Below are positions 39,997 through 51,431 of a DNA stretch of 64,000 nucleotides, one piece after another; the first letter of the stretch is position 1, and the number at the start of each line of letters is the position of its first letter. A program made the translations under genes and the position numbers. The notes under the pieces were generated by a model. The model saw nothing but the letters and a program-made list of their open reading frames with translations. It ran no database searches and was not told the DNA's origin. Source of the DNA: Gammaproteobacteria bacterium (GTDB taxonomy: Bacteria; Pseudomonadota; Gammaproteobacteria; DSM-19610); contig WGBO01000071.1 of assembly GCA_015494295.1 (NCBI GenBank), forward strand, positions 22,867 to 86,866, read 5' to 3'.

Positions 39997-42189
39997 ATGC
40001 CCGATAGCCCCGTAATCCTGGAAGTGGCGGTGCCGTCGCCGCTGTTCCGCTGTTTCGACTATCTCGCGCCGGCCACCGGCGAGCCGCGGCCGGGCATGCG
40101 CGTGGTGGTGCCGTTCGCGCGGCGCGAGGTGGTGGGCGTGGTGATGGCGGTGCGCGACCACACCGAGGTGCCCTCGTCGCGCCTGAAACAGGCCGTGCGC
40201 CTGCCCGACCCGGCGCCGGTCCTGGACGCGGACATGCTGGCCCTGCTGACGTGGGCCGCGCACTACTATCAGCATCCGCTCGGCGAGGCATTGGCGACCG
40301 CGCTGCCGGTACTGCTCAGGCGTCCGCAAGCCCCACCGCAGGCAGACCGGCGGCGCTGGCGGCTGACGGAAAGCGGGCGCGTGCAGTTGCCGGAACTGTC
40401 GGCGCGCGCCGTGCGCCAGCGCCAGGTGCTGGAAGAACTCGCCCGCTGTCCGCAGGGCCTGCCACGCACCGCCCTGACGACACCTCGCGCGGTTCTCGAC
40501 GCGCTGGAGAAAAAAGGCTGGATCGAATGTTACGAAGCCAGCCCGGAGGAACCGCCCGGACACGCACTGTGCGGCAAACCCCACCCACTGAACGACGCCC
40601 AGCAGGCGGCGGTGGACACCCTGACGGCGGGCAGCGGCGCTTACCATGCTTTCCTGCTGGAAGGCGTGACCGGCAGCGGCAAGACCGAAGTCTACCTGCA
40701 GGCCATCGCGCCCTTGCTGGCCGCGGGGCGGCAGGTGCTGGTGCTGGTTCCGGAAATCGGTCTCACGCCGCAACTGGTGGAACGCTTCAGCGAACGCTTT
40801 GCCGCCGACATCGCGGTGCTGCACTCGGGCCTCAACGACCGCGAACGGCTCGACGCCTGGCGCGCCGCCGCCAGCGGCCGCGCCGGCATCGTCATCGGCA
40901 CCCGTTCCGCGGTATTCACACCGCTGGCCCGGCCCGGCCTGATCATCGTCGACGAGGAACACGACGCCTCGCTCAAGCAACAGGACGGCTTCCGCTACTC
41001 GGCGCGCGACCTCGCCGTGTGGCGCGCGCGCCAACAGCAGGTGCCGGTGGTGCTGGGCAGCGCCACCCCCTCGCTGGAAAGCCTGCACAACGTGCACGCC
41101 GGCCGTTACCGGCGCCTGCACCTTCCGGAACGCGCCGGAGCGGCGGCCGCGCCGGCCTTGCAGGTGCTCGACCTGCGCGGCCAGCCGATGCGCAGCCTGC
41201 TCAGCGCCGCGCTGGTCGAATCCATGCGTCGCCACCTCGACGCCGGCGGCCAGGTGCTGCTGTTCCTCAACCGGCGCGGCTACGCGCCGGTGCTGCTGTG
41301 CCATGCCTGCGGCTGGATCGCGGAGTGCCGGCGCTGCGACGCGCGCATGACCCTGCACCGCCACAGCGGCGAACTGCGTTGCCACCACTGCGGCAGCCAG
41401 CGCCGCGCCGAAACCGCCTGCCCCGACTGCGGCAACGGCGACCTGCTGGCCGTGGGTGAAGGCACCGAACGCATCGAGGCGGCGCTGCGCGAGCAGTTTC
41501 CCGACCAGCCGGTACTGCGCATCGACCGCGACACCACCCGGCGCAAGGGCTCGCTGGAAAGCGCCCTGGCCGACGCCCGGAGCGGCAGCGCGCGCATCCT
41601 GCTCGGCACCCAGATGCTGGCCAAAGGCCACCACTTTCCGGGTGTGACGCTGGCGGCCATTCTCGACGCCGACCAGGGATTGTTCAGCGCGGACTTCCGC
41701 GCCAGCGAACGCATGGCGCAACTGATCGTGCAGGTGGCGGGGCGCGCGGGGCGCGCCGACCGGCCGGGCGAGGTGGTGATCCAGACCCACCACCCGGAAC
41801 ACCCGCTGCTGCACCGGCTCGTCAGTGGCGGCTACCCGGCTTTTGCCGAGGCCGCGTTGCGGGAGCGTGAACAGGCGCTGCTGCCGCCCTTCGCCAGCCT
41901 GGCGTTGTTGCGTGCCGAAGCCACCCGCGCCGACCACCCGCGCGACTTCCTGCACCGCGCCCGTGAACTCGCCGAACCGCTGTGCGGCGAACGGATCCAG
42001 CTCTGGGGGCCGGTGGCCGCGCCGATGGAACGCCGCGCCGGCCGCTATCGCTCGCAGTTGATGCTGCAGGCGGAACGGCGCGGCGACCTGCAAGGCCTGC
42101 TGCGGCGCTGGATACCACGGCTGGAAGGCGAAAAGGCCGCGCGCCGCGTGCGCTGGTCGATCGACGTCGATCCCATGGACATGTTCTAG
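39997..42189 (+). CDS. priA: Primosomal protein N' (replication restart helicase PriA)
   Basis: LLEGVTGSGKTEVYLQAI...DEEHDASLKQQDGFRYSARD...CHACGWIAECRRCDARMTLH zinc-binding region. Confidence 0.96.
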   Translation: MPDSPVILEVAVPSPLFRCFDYLAPATGEPRPGMRVVVPFARREVVGVVMAVRDHTEVPSSRLKQAVRLPDPAPVLDADMLALLTWAAHYYQHPLGEALATALPVLLRRPQAPPQADRRRWRLTESGRVQLPELSARAVRQRQVLEELARCPQGLPRTALTTPRAVLDALEKKGWIECYEASPEEPPGHALCGKPHPLNDAQQAAVDTLTAGSGAYHAFLLEGVTGSGKTEVYLQAIAPLLAAGRQVLVLVPEIGLTPQLVERFSERFAADIAVLHSGLNDRERLDAWRAAASGRAGIVIGTRSAVFTPLARPGLIIVDEEHDASLKQQDGFRYSARDLAVWRARQQQVPVVLGSATPSLESLHNVHAGRYRRLHLPERAGAAAAPALQVLDLRGQPMRSLLSAALVESMRRHLDAGGQVLLFLNRRGYAPVLLCHACGWIAECRRCDARMTLHRHSGELRCHHCGSQRRAETACPDCGNGDLLAVGEGTERIEAALREQFPDQPVLRIDRDTTRRKGSLESALADARSGSARILLGTQMLAKGHHFPGVTLAAILDADQGLFSADFRASERMAQLIVQVAGRAGRADRPGEVVIQTHHPEHPLLHRLVSGGYPAFAEAALREREQALLPPFASLALLRAEATRADHPRDFLHRARELAEPLCGERIQLWGPVAAPMERRAGRYRSQLMLQAERRGDLQGLLRRWIPRLEGEKAARRVRWSIDVDPMDMF

Positions 42190-42206
42190 GCGCGGCGGAC
42201 GTAAAA

Positions 42207-42228
42207 AAAGGCGGCTTGCGCCGCCTTT
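42207..42228. terminator. Bidirectional hairpin terminator between convergent priA and outer-membrane protein gene
   Basis: AAAGGCGGC TTGC GCCGCCTTT. Confidence 0.7.
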
Positions 42229-42252
42229 CCGTGTGACACCCGCTGACCTGTC

Positions 42253-42774
42253 TCAGAACGCGAAGTGCGCCCCGATACTGTAGTAATCGACATCCTCCTC
42301 GACCCGCGTGTACTCGGCCTCGAGACTCAACTGTTCGTTGACCTGCCAGCCACCGCCGAGGCCGCCCGACAGCCCGTCGTCGCTACCGTCCGCGGAAATA
42401 CCGGCGACGCTGATGGAAACATCCTCGCGCAACCAGCCGAGGCGCACCTTGCCGTACAGGTCGCCGCCAATGCGGAACACGCCGTAGATGGCTTGTGTGT
42501 CGATATCCCAGTCGCCGTTCAGACCGGCCACATCGACATCGCCGTCCGACACGGTGGTGGTGAATTCCGCCTCGATTCCCCAGCTCATGCCGTCGTCCGC
42601 CACGTCGCCAAAATTGTAACCCGCGATCAGCCCGATGTTGGTGGCGGAATCGAGGCCGCTGATGTCCGCATCCATGAAGCCGAGGCGGGCGCCGAGATAG
42701 GGGCCTTCCGCCATCGCCGCGGTGCTGACGAGGCACAGTGCCGGAAGCAGGCCGGCTGTTTTTCTGATATCCAT
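42253..42774 (-). CDS. Outer-membrane beta-barrel protein
   Basis: MDIRKTAGLLPALCLVSTAAMAEGPYLGARLGFMDADISG...VNEQLSLEAEYTRVEEDVDYYSIGAHFAF; C-terminal Phe. Confidence 0.85.
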   Translation of the reverse strand: MDIRKTAGLLPALCLVSTAAMAEGPYLGARLGFMDADISGLDSATNIGLIAGYNFGDVADDGMSWGIEAEFTTTVSDGDVDVAGLNGDWDIDTQAIYGVFRIGGDLYGKVRLGWLREDVSISVAGISADGSDDGLSGGLGGGWQVNEQLSLEAEYTRVEEDVDYYSIGAHFAF

Positions 42775-42978
42775 GATTTCCCTCCAGGAACAGTATCCGT
42801 TGTGGTGATATGCGGTCTTCACATCCTTCCCCCGAAGACCGTGGCGCGAGGCTAGCACAGCGGCGATGGCCCCGAAACACCCGGAAGGGTGGAGGGCCCG
42901 GAACGATTTCGCCCGCTGGCGGTTGAACTCCCCCCGCCTTCGGGGATAATGGGCGCCTTTCCAGACTGTCCGGAACCC

Positions 42979-44739
42979 ATGAAACAGCAGCTCGCCCAGT
43001 TATTGTCCGCCGCCGTCGCGGCACTCCAGGCCGATGGCGTCCTGCCCGCCGACCAGGCCGTCGACATCCAGCTCGAACGCACCCGCGACCGCAAGCACGG
43101 CGACTTCGCCAGCAACCTGGCCATGGTGCTGTGCAAGGCCGCCCGCAGCAAGCCACGCGACCTGGCGGAGAAACTGGTGGCCGCGCTCCCGAGCTCGGAA
43201 CTGGTCACCCGCGTCGAGATCGCCGGACCGGGGTTCATCAATTTCTTCCTGGCGCCCGCGGCCTACCACGCGGTGCTGCGGCAGGTGCTGGCGGACGGTG
43301 AAAATTTCGGGCGCAGCGATATCGGCGCCGGCAAGCGTGTGCAGGTGGAATTCGTCTCCGCCAACCCGACCGGCCCGCTGCACGTCGGTCACGGGCGCGG
43401 CGCCGCCTACGGCGCCACGGTCGCCGACCTGCTGGAAGCGGTGGGGCACCAGGTGCACCGCGAGTACTACGTCAACGACGCCGGCCGCCAGATGGACATC
43501 CTCGCGGTCAGCGTGTACCTGCGCTACCTCGACCTGTGCGGCGAGAGCTTCAGCTTCCCGGCCAACGGCTACAAGGGCGACTACGTGTGGGACATCGGCG
43601 CCACCCTGCACCGCACCCACGGGGACGCGCTGCGCCACGACGCCGGCGAGGTATTCCGCGATGTCCCGGCCGACGAACCGCAGGGTGGCGACAAGGAAGC
43701 ACACATCGACGGGCTGATCGCGCGCGTCAAGTCGCTGCTCGGCGACGCCCGTTACCGCGAGGTTTTCGACCTTGGTCTCAATACCATACTCGACAACATC
43801 CGCCGCGACCTGGAAGCGTTCGGCGTGCATTACGACGAGTGGTTCTCGGAACGCTCGCTGACCGAAAGCGGCGCCGTGGAGCGCGCCCTGGAACGGCTCA
43901 AGGCCTCCGGCCACGTCTATGAAAAAGGCGGCGCCCTGTGGTTCCGCTCCACCGACTTCGGCGACGAGAAGGACCGCGTGGTGGTGCGCGACAATGGCCA
44001 GACCACCTACTTCGCCTCCGACATCGCCTACCACATGAACAAGCTGGAACGCGGCTACGACCGCGTCATCGACGTCTGGGGCGCCGACCACCACGGCTAC
44101 GTGCCGCGCGTGAAGGCCGCGCTCACCGCGCTCGGCGACGACGCCGACAAACTCGACGTGCTGCTGGTGCAGTTCGCCATCCTCTACCGTGGCGGCCAGA
44201 AAGTCCAGATGTCGACACGCTCCGGCGAGTTCGTCACATTGCGCGAACTGCGCAAGGAAGTGGGCAACGATGCCGCGCGCTTCTTCTACGTGATGCGCAA
44301 GTGCGAGCAGCACATGGACTTCGACCTCGACCTCGCCAAGTCACGCTCCAATGAAAACCCGATCTACTACATCCAGTACGCGCACGCGCGCGTCGCCAGC
44401 GTGTTCCGGCAACTGGAGGAAAAGGGCATGAGCTGGGACGCCGACAATGGCGCGCGCCACCTCGACCGCCTCGACGAGACGCACGAGGACCAGTTGATCG
44501 TGGCGCTGTCGCGCTACCCGGAGATCGTCGAGGCCGCGGCGCTCAACCACGAGCCGCACCAGCTCGCGCACTTCCTGCGCGAACTGGCCAACGAGTTCCA
44601 TACCTACTACAACGCCCACCAGTTCCTGGTCGACGACGCCGGGCTGCGCGATGCGCGACTGTACCTGATCCAGGCGACTCGCCAGGTGATCGCCAACGGA
44701 CTCGGCCTGCTGGGCGTGTCCGCGCCCGACAGCATGTAG
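42979..44739 (+). CDS. argS: Arginyl-tRNA synthetase
   Basis: [51 protein letters not shown]. Confidence 0.97.
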   Translation: MKQQLAQLLSAAVAALQADGVLPADQAVDIQLERTRDRKHGDFASNLAMVLCKAARSKPRDLAEKLVAALPSSELVTRVEIAGPGFINFFLAPAAYHAVLRQVLADGENFGRSDIGAGKRVQVEFVSANPTGPLHVGHGRGAAYGATVADLLEAVGHQVHREYYVNDAGRQMDILAVSVYLRYLDLCGESFSFPANGYKGDYVWDIGATLHRTHGDALRHDAGEVFRDVPADEPQGGDKEAHIDGLIARVKSLLGDARYREVFDLGLNTILDNIRRDLEAFGVHYDEWFSERSLTESGAVERALERLKASGHVYEKGGALWFRSTDFGDEKDRVVVRDNGQTTYFASDIAYHMNKLERGYDRVIDVWGADHHGYVPRVKAALTALGDDADKLDVLLVQFAILYRGGQKVQMSTRSGEFVTLRELRKEVGNDAARFFYVMRKCEQHMDFDLDLAKSRSNENPIYYIQYAHARVASVFRQLEEKGMSWDADNGARHLDRLDETHEDQLIVALSRYPEIVEAAALNHEPHQLAHFLRELANEFHTYYNAHQFLVDDAGLRDARLYLIQATRQVIANGLGLLGVSAPDSM

Positions 44740-44752
44740 GCCGCCGTCCGGG

Positions 44753-45352
44753 ATGGCAAGAACCCGCAGGAGATCCGCCACCCGTCGTCGCCGCCGCCAG
44801 TCGCGCGGCGCGCCGGCCTGGCTGTGGGCGCTGGTCGGCCTGCTCGGCGGCCTGGCGATCGCGGTGGTCGCCTACCTGCTGACGCGCCCCGCCGGCGAGA
44901 CAGCCACGCCGCGCGAAGTCGTCGCGCCCCTGCAAAAACCGGCCGTCCACGATACCCGCGACGTACGCAAACCGGCGCGCGCGCCCGCGCCGCCACCGCC
45001 CCGCCCGCGCTTCGACTTCTACAACCTGTTGCCGGAAATGGAAGTGGTGGTGCCGGAACAGGAGATCCGCGGCACGCCCACGCGCCAGGGCGTCAAGCAG
45101 GTGGAGCAGCCCGGCACCTACCTGTTGCAGGCCGGCTCCTTCCCCACCCACCAGCGCGCCGACCGCCTGCGCGCGCGGCTGGCGCTGCTGGGCCTGGAAA
45201 CGCGCATCCAGACGGTGCGCATCGACGACCGCAAGACCTGGCACCGGGTACGCGTCGGACCGTTCAGGAACCTTGCGGAACTGAACGAGGCCCGCGCCCT
45301 GCTCAAGCAGAACGGCATCGACGCGGTACTGATCCGACTCAAGAAAAAATAG
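44753..45352 (+). CDS. SPOR domain-containing (FtsN-like) protein
   Basis: N-terminal TM; C-terminal YLLQAGSFPTHQRADRLRARLALLGLETRIQTVRIDDRKTWHRVRVGPFRNLAELNEARALLKQNGIDAVLIRL. Confidence 0.9.
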   Translation: MARTRRRSATRRRRRQSRGAPAWLWALVGLLGGLAIAVVAYLLTRPAGETATPREVVAPLQKPAVHDTRDVRKPARAPAPPPPRPRFDFYNLLPEMEVVVPEQEIRGTPTRQGVKQVEQPGTYLLQAGSFPTHQRADRLRARLALLGLETRIQTVRIDDRKTWHRVRVGPFRNLAELNEARALLKQNGIDAVLIRLKKK

Positions 45353-45365
45353 TCCCCGGGGGCGT

Positions 45366-47252
45366 TCAGTTCTCCAGGTAAGTGTAGCCCGTCAGACCGC
45401 TCTCCAGCTCGGCGAAAAAACGCTGCGCCTGCCCCTCTTCGAGTCCGGCTTCATCGATCAGGCGGCGATAGGCCGCGCGCAACTGTTCGGGATCGAAGTG
45501 CACGTAGCGCAACAACTCGTCCACGCGGTCGCCCTGCTCGGCGTGGCTCAGGCGGTGGCTGCCATCGTCCAGGATCTCGATATCCACGGCGTCGGTATCG
45601 CCGAACAGGTTGTGCATATCGCCAAGGATTTCCTGGTAGGCGCCGACCATGAAGATCCCCAGCAGGTATTCCTCGCCGGGCGCGACGGCGTGCACGGGCA
45701 GGCTGCGCTCCACCCCCTCGCCATCGACGTAGTAATCGATGCGGCCGTCGGAATCACAGGTCAGGTCTTCGAGCGTGGTACGCCGCGTCGGTTCCTCGTC
45801 GAGACGGTGCAGGGGCACGATGGGGAAGATCTGTTCCAGCGCCCACACATCCGGCAGCGACTGGAACACGGACAGGTTGCAGAAATACTTGTCAGCGAGC
45901 ATTTCGTTGAGCTGGTCGAGCACCTCGCGGTGTTCGCGCCGCTCCACCTGCAACAAGCCACGCAGGCGTTGTAGTACCGCGTAGTAATACTGCTCCCCGA
46001 GCGCACGTTGGCGCAGGCTCAGGAAACCGCGGTTGTAGGCGGCGAGCATGTCGTCGAGGGCGCGGCGCGCCTCGTGCCAGGTTTCCAGCGGCGCGCTGTG
46101 CGCGACCGCCTCGTACAGGTCGGCGATTTCGCGCAGCACGTCCGGCACGGCGGCGGGCAGCGGTTCCGGCTCGCCGACGCCGGGCGAGCGCTCGACGTCG
46201 ATGACATTGGTAATCAGAAAGGCGTGGTGCGCGGTCATGGCGCGGCCCGACTCGGTGATCAGCGCCGGCAGCGGCAGCCGGTTCCCGGCGCACACCTCGC
46301 CGACGCCGTGCACGATGGCCTCGGCGTACTGATCCAGGCTGTAGTTCATGGAACAGAAACTGCGCGACGCGGTGCCCTCGTAGTCAACGCCAAGACCACC
46401 GCCCACGTCCAGGGTGTCGACCGGCGCCCCCAGCGCGTGCAGGTCGGCGTACACGCGCGCCGCCTCGCGCACGCCGGTACGGATATCGGCGATGTTGGCG
46501 AGTTGCGAACCGAGATGAAAGTGCATCATCCGCAGGCTGTCGAGCAGTCCCGCCGCGCGCAGGCGCTCGATCATCTCCAGCACCTGTTCGACGCGCAGGC
46601 CGAACTTGGACTTGGCGCCGCCGGTGTTCTGCCAGTTGCCGGCGCCAATCGACGCCATGCGCACCCGCACACCGAGCAGGGGCTCGACCTGCATGGCGGC
46701 GGCCTCCTCGATGATCAGATCCAGCTCGGACAGCTTTTCAACCACCAGGTAGGCACGCAGGCCGAGCCGCCGCGCCATCAGGGCGAGGCGGATGTAGTTG
46801 CGGTCCTTGTAACCATTGCAGACCACCACGCCGCCCGGTTCCGACACGCCCAGCACTGCCATCAGCTCCGGCTTGCTGCCGGCCTCCAGTCCGACCCGCG
46901 TGCTGTCGGTGGAGACGATATGCCGCACCACGCTGAACTGCTGGTTTACCTTGACGGGATACACCGGCGTGTAAGCCGCGCTGTAGTCGAGGGCGCGCAT
47001 CGCACCCTCGAAGGCCGCGCACAGACTGGCAACGCGGTGGTGCAGCAGGTCGGTGCAGCGCACCAGCACCGGCAGCCGCAGGCCGGCGGCGCGCAACTCT
47101 CGCGAAAGGGCGTACAGGTCCAGCTCGGTTTCGCGGCCGTGTGCCGGTATGCGCGCCACCAGGTGACCGCGTGCGTTGACGTCGAAATAACCGGCGCCCC
47201 AGCCCGGCAGGTTGTAACGCCGCCGCGCCGCGTCGATGGAAACCTTTTTCAT
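45366..47252 (-). CDS. speA: Biosynthetic arginine decarboxylase
   Basis: MKKVSIDAARRRYNLPGWGAGYFDVNARGHLVARI...; PLP-binding YPVKVNQQFSVVRHI. Confidence 0.96.
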   Translation of the reverse strand: MKKVSIDAARRRYNLPGWGAGYFDVNARGHLVARIPAHGRETELDLYALSRELRAAGLRLPVLVRCTDLLHHRVASLCAAFEGAMRALDYSAAYTPVYPVKVNQQFSVVRHIVSTDSTRVGLEAGSKPELMAVLGVSEPGGVVVCNGYKDRNYIRLALMARRLGLRAYLVVEKLSELDLIIEEAAAMQVEPLLGVRVRMASIGAGNWQNTGGAKSKFGLRVEQVLEMIERLRAAGLLDSLRMMHFHLGSQLANIADIRTGVREAARVYADLHALGAPVDTLDVGGGLGVDYEGTASRSFCSMNYSLDQYAEAIVHGVGEVCAGNRLPLPALITESGRAMTAHHAFLITNVIDVERSPGVGEPEPLPAAVPDVLREIADLYEAVAHSAPLETWHEARRALDDMLAAYNRGFLSLRQRALGEQYYYAVLQRLRGLLQVERREHREVLDQLNEMLADKYFCNLSVFQSLPDVWALEQIFPIVPLHRLDEEPTRRTTLEDLTCDSDGRIDYYVDGEGVERSLPVHAVAPGEEYLLGIFMVGAYQEILGDMHNLFGDTDAVDIEILDDGSHRLSHAEQGDRVDELLRYVHFDPEQLRAAYRRLIDEAGLEEGQAQRFFAELESGLTGYTYLEN

Positions 47253-47289
47253 GGCGCACAGCGTACCAGAATCTGATATCTTTGCCGCC

Positions 47290-48138
47290 ATGAATACGCT
47301 CGACGAGACACAGTGGTTTACCGAAGTGTGCGAGGAAGGCGGTTCCGCCATTTCCTTCCGCATCCACGGCAGGCTGCACGAGGAACAGACGCCCTACCAG
47401 CGCATCGAGATCTACGACACCACGGACTTTGGCAAGCTGATGGTGATCGACGGTTTCGTCATGCTCACCAGCCGCGACAACTTCCTCTACCACGAGATGA
47501 TGTCGCACCCGGCGCTGTTCACACACCCCGACCCCAAACGCGTGGTGATCATCGGCGGCGGCGATTGCGGCACGCTGCGCGAGGTGCTGCGCCACGACGG
47601 CGTGCAGCACGTATTGCAGGTGGAGATCGACGAGCGCGTCACCCGCCTGGCCGAACGCTACTTCCCGGAACTGTGCGAAGCCAACGACGACCCGCGCGTG
47701 GAGTTCCTGTTCGGCGACGGCATCCGATGGATGAAGGAGGCCGCGCCCGGCAGCGTGGATCTCGTCATTGTCGACAGCACCGACCCCATCGGTCCCGCCG
47801 AGGGCCTGTTTACCGAGCCCTTCTACCGCAGTTGCCACCGCGCGCTCGGCGAGCACGGCCTGCTGGTGCAACAGAGCGAGTCCCCGCTGCTGCACTTCGA
47901 CAGCATTATCCAGCCGATGCACGCGGCGATGCGCGCGGCCGGTTTCGGGCATACACACACCCTGCCCTTCCCGCAGCCCTGCTACCCCTCCGGCTGGTGG
48001 TCGGCCACGCTGGCCGGCAAGCAGCCGGTGGACCGCTTTCGCGAACAGGACGCCAGGCAGCGCAACTTTGATACACGCTACTACACCGAAGGCGTCCACC
48101 GCGGCGCGCTCGAACCTCCAGCGTTCTTCTTACGATAA
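47290..48138 (+). CDS. speE: Polyamine aminopropyltransferase (spermidine synthase)
   Basis: YQRIEIYDTTDFGKLMVIDGFVMLTSRDNFLYHEMMSHPALFTHPDPKRVVIIGGGDCGTLREVLRH. Confidence 0.96.
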   Translation: MNTLDETQWFTEVCEEGGSAISFRIHGRLHEEQTPYQRIEIYDTTDFGKLMVIDGFVMLTSRDNFLYHEMMSHPALFTHPDPKRVVIIGGGDCGTLREVLRHDGVQHVLQVEIDERVTRLAERYFPELCEANDDPRVEFLFGDGIRWMKEAAPGSVDLVIVDSTDPIGPAEGLFTEPFYRSCHRALGEHGLLVQQSESPLLHFDSIIQPMHAAMRAAGFGHTHTLPFPQPCYPSGWWSATLAGKQPVDRFREQDARQRNFDTRYYTEGVHRGALEPPAFFLR

Positions 48139-48173
48139 GGGCAGCTTGTTCGCCCCGCGACAACCCCGGAACT

Positions 48174-48962
48174 TCAACGCGCCAACCTGTCCAGGCGCAA
48201 CCTCAAACGCTTGTCGAACAGGCGTTTCACACCGAAGTGCATGGCTGCCAGGGTTCCAAAGCCGGCGCCGCCCGCAATCAGGAACATGATCAGGATCTGG
48301 TACTTGACCGCTTCCACCGGCGGCGCGCCCGCCAGTATCTGGCCCGTCATCATGCCCGGCAGGCTGACGATGCCGGCCGCGGCCATGGCGTTGATGATGG
48401 GTATCAGGCCGGTGCGGAACACCTGCTGGCGGATATCGGCGATCGCCTCGTCGCGACCGTGTCCGAGCATCAGGCGCGCCTCGATGACATCACGCTGCTC
48501 GCTCGCGGCGCTGGTCAGCCGGTCCAGCGCCAACGCGATACCGTTCATGGTGTTGCCGAGCAACATGCCCAGCAGCGGGATTGCGTACTGGGGCTCGTAC
48601 CATGGCTGGTTGCCGATCACCACCAGCAGGGCGAACAACGCCACCGAGAACGAGGAAATGAACATCGACAGCGCGCCGATGCCGTAGCCCCACCAGCCGG
48701 AAAAGCGCCGGTGCTGGCGCGCCATTACCTCACGGCCGGCGACCGCCAGCATGAACAGGGACAACAGGGCGACCCACAACAGGTGACTGTTGGCGAACAA
48801 CACCTTCAGCACCAGCCCGATCAGGGTCAACTGGATCGCGGTTCGCAGCGCGGCCACCGCCAGTTGCATCGCGATCTTCGGGTAGATACGCAGTGAGCTC
48901 AGCGCCAGCGCCACCACCAGCAAGGCAGCCAGCGACAGATCGAGCAGGCTGAGGGTAATCAT
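48174..48962 (-). CDS. fetB: FetB/UPF0014-family ABC transporter permease
   Basis: LTLIGLVLKVLFANSHLLWVALLSLFMLAVAGREVMARQ...PLLGMLLGNTMNGIALALDRLTS...GMMTGQILAGAPPVEAVKYQI. Confidence 0.9.
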   Translation of the reverse strand: MITLSLLDLSLAALLVVALALSSLRIYPKIAMQLAVAALRTAIQLTLIGLVLKVLFANSHLLWVALLSLFMLAVAGREVMARQHRRFSGWWGYGIGALSMFISSFSVALFALLVVIGNQPWYEPQYAIPLLGMLLGNTMNGIALALDRLTSAASEQRDVIEARLMLGHGRDEAIADIRQQVFRTGLIPIINAMAAAGIVSLPGMMTGQILAGAPPVEAVKYQILIMFLIAGGAGFGTLAAMHFGVKRLFDKRLRLRLDRLAR

Positions 48963-49552
48963 GCGGCCTCCTCGAGCAGGACACCGCCCGCCAGTTGCAG
49001 ACGCCGCGAGGCAATGCGCGCGATCTGGTCGGCCGCGTGGGTTACCCACAGGCAGGAGGCCGCATCGCTGTCCAGGTATTCGCGCACCAGCGTTTCAACC
49101 CGCTCCGTGCTGCGCGGATCGAGGTTGGCGGTGGGCTCGTCCAACAGCAGTACCCGCGGCCGGTTTTCCAGCAAGCGCAGGATCGCCAGGCGTTGACGCT
49201 CGCCGCTGGAGAGGCGATCCACCCGCCACCCGGGAATCGCGGGATCGAGGCCGAGCCTGTCGAACGGCACCCCCTCCGGGTCGCGGAAATGCTCGCCCAC
49301 CCGCTCCGCCCACCAGCGGCTCTCGGCGGGCAAGCAGGCCACCCGGCGCCGCCAGCTTCGGGGGTCGATCTCCTCGCGCAGCACACCGTCGAGGCGCACC
49401 TCCCCGCGGTTCAGATCCAGGTCGGCGATGGCGCGCAGCAAGCGCGTCTTGCCCGAGCCGCTGGCGCCCGAAAGAGCCACCAGTTCACCATCATCGAGCC
49501 GAAAGGAAACGCCTTCCAGCACGGCGCAGGACAGGTTTTCAACAATCAGCAC
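48959..49552 (-). CDS. fetA: FetA-like ABC transporter ATP-binding protein
   Basis: GTG start; VALSGASGSGKTRLLRAIADLD, LSSGERQRLAILRLLENRPRVLLLDEPTANLD. Confidence 0.88.
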   Translation of the reverse strand: MLIVENLSCAVLEGVSFRLDDGELVALSGASGSGKTRLLRAIADLDLNRGEVRLDGVLREEIDPRSWRRRVACLPAESRWWAERVGEHFRDPEGVPFDRLGLDPAIPGWRVDRLSSGERQRLAILRLLENRPRVLLLDEPTANLDPRSTERVETLVREYLDSDAASCLWVTHAADQIARIASRRLQLAGGVLLEEAA

Positions 49553-49625
49553 GACACCTTCCCGTGAATCCCGAAAACCCGCATTGTACCCCGCTCCTGT
49601 TTCAATGCATTTGAACCGGACAAAA

Positions 49626-49649
49626 AAACGGGCGCCGAAGCGCCCGTTT
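49626..49649 (-). terminator. Hairpin terminator downstream of amtB
   Basis: AAACGGGCGC CGAA GCGCCCGTTT. Confidence 0.75.
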
Positions 49650-49698
49650 CGTAACGACAGCCTTGCGGGGGCGGCAGCTACATCCGCCCCGCCGTGGC

Positions 49699-50997
49699 CT
49701 AGATACCGGAGCCGCGGCTGCCGGTGAACTCGGGGTAGGCTTCCATGCCGCACTCGGCAAGGTCGACACCCTCGAACTCTTCTTCTTCGCTGACGCGAAT
49801 GCCCATGATCATCTTGATGATGTACCAGGTGACGAAGCTGACAACGAACACCCAGACAAAGATCGTGATGAGACCCATGAACTGTCCGCCGAAGGTCGCG
49901 CCGTCGTTGGTCAGCGGCACGGCCATCAGGCCCCACATGCCGACCACGCCGTGCACCGAAATGGCACCGACCGGATCGTCGATCTTCAGCTTGTCAAAGA
50001 AGATGATGGAGAACACCACCAGCGCGCCACCGACGGCACCGATCAGGGTCGCGGCCAGTGCGGTCGGGGTGGACGGCTCGGCGGTGATCGCCACCAGGCC
50101 GGCCAGCGCACCGTTGAGCGCCATGGTCAGATCAGCCTTGCCGAACAGGATACGCGCCACGATCAGGGCCACGATCACGCCACCGGCAGCGGCGGCATTG
50201 GTATTCAGGAACACCATCGCGACCGAGTTGGAGTTGGCGATGTCACCCAGCTTCAGCACCGAACCGCCGTTGAAACCGAACCAGCCCATCCACAGGATGA
50301 AGGTGCCCAGCGTGGCCAGCGGCAGATTGGCGCCCGGGATCGGGTGCACTTCGCCGTTGGGGCCGTACTTGCCCTTGCGCGGGCCGAGCAGCAGCACACC
50401 GGCGAGCGCGGCAGCCGCACCGGCCAGGTGGACGATGCCGGAACCGGCGAAGTCGGAGAAGCCGTAGTCGTCGCCGAGGTTGAACATGCCGAACACGGAC
50501 TTGCCGCCCCAGGTCCAGGAACCTTCCATCGGGTAGATGTAGGCGGTCATGACGATGGCGAACAGCGCGAAAGCCCACAGCTTCATGCGCTCGGCAACGG
50601 CGCCGGACACGATCGACATGGCGGTTGCAACGAACACCACCTGGAAGAAGAAGTCGGACGCATCGGAGTACACCGAATCGCCGTCGAAACCGGCTTCACG
50701 CGAAGCGGCCAGCGCAGCGGCCACCATCGCCTCGGTGCTCTCGGCACCCTCGGTGGCGATGCCCTTCAGGAACATGCCGCCGTCGTACATGATGTCATAA
50801 CCGACCACCAGGTAGGCTGTGCAGGCAATGGCGAACAGCATGACGTTCTTGGTAAGAATTTCAGTGGTGTTCTTGGCGCGCACCAGACCGGCTTCCAGCA
50901 TGGCGAAGCCCGCGGCCATCCACATCACCAACGCACCCATTACCAGGAAGTAGAAAGTGTCGATGGCGTATTGCAGTTGAAAAATTTGGTCTTCCAT
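49699..50997 (-). CDS. amtB: Ammonium transporter
   Basis: YFLVMGALVMWMAAGFAMLEAGLVRAKNTTEILTKNVMLFAIACTAYLVVGYDIMY; GSGIVHLAGAAAALAG; HGVVGMWG. Confidence 0.96.
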   Translation of the reverse strand: MEDQIFQLQYAIDTFYFLVMGALVMWMAAGFAMLEAGLVRAKNTTEILTKNVMLFAIACTAYLVVGYDIMYDGGMFLKGIATEGAESTEAMVAAALAASREAGFDGDSVYSDASDFFFQVVFVATAMSIVSGAVAERMKLWAFALFAIVMTAYIYPMEGSWTWGGKSVFGMFNLGDDYGFSDFAGSGIVHLAGAAAALAGVLLLGPRKGKYGPNGEVHPIPGANLPLATLGTFILWMGWFGFNGGSVLKLGDIANSNSVAMVFLNTNAAAAGGVIVALIVARILFGKADLTMALNGALAGLVAITAEPSTPTALAATLIGAVGGALVVFSIIFFDKLKIDDPVGAISVHGVVGMWGLMAVPLTNDGATFGGQFMGLITIFVWVFVVSFVTWYIIKMIMGIRVSEEEEFEGVDLAECGMEAYPEFTGSRGSGI

Positions 50998-51017
50998 CTT
51001 TTTATCCTCCCGTTGGG

Positions 51018-51404
<387 letters not shown>

Positions 51405-51431
51405 TCAATCATTCCGAACCGCTGAACGGTT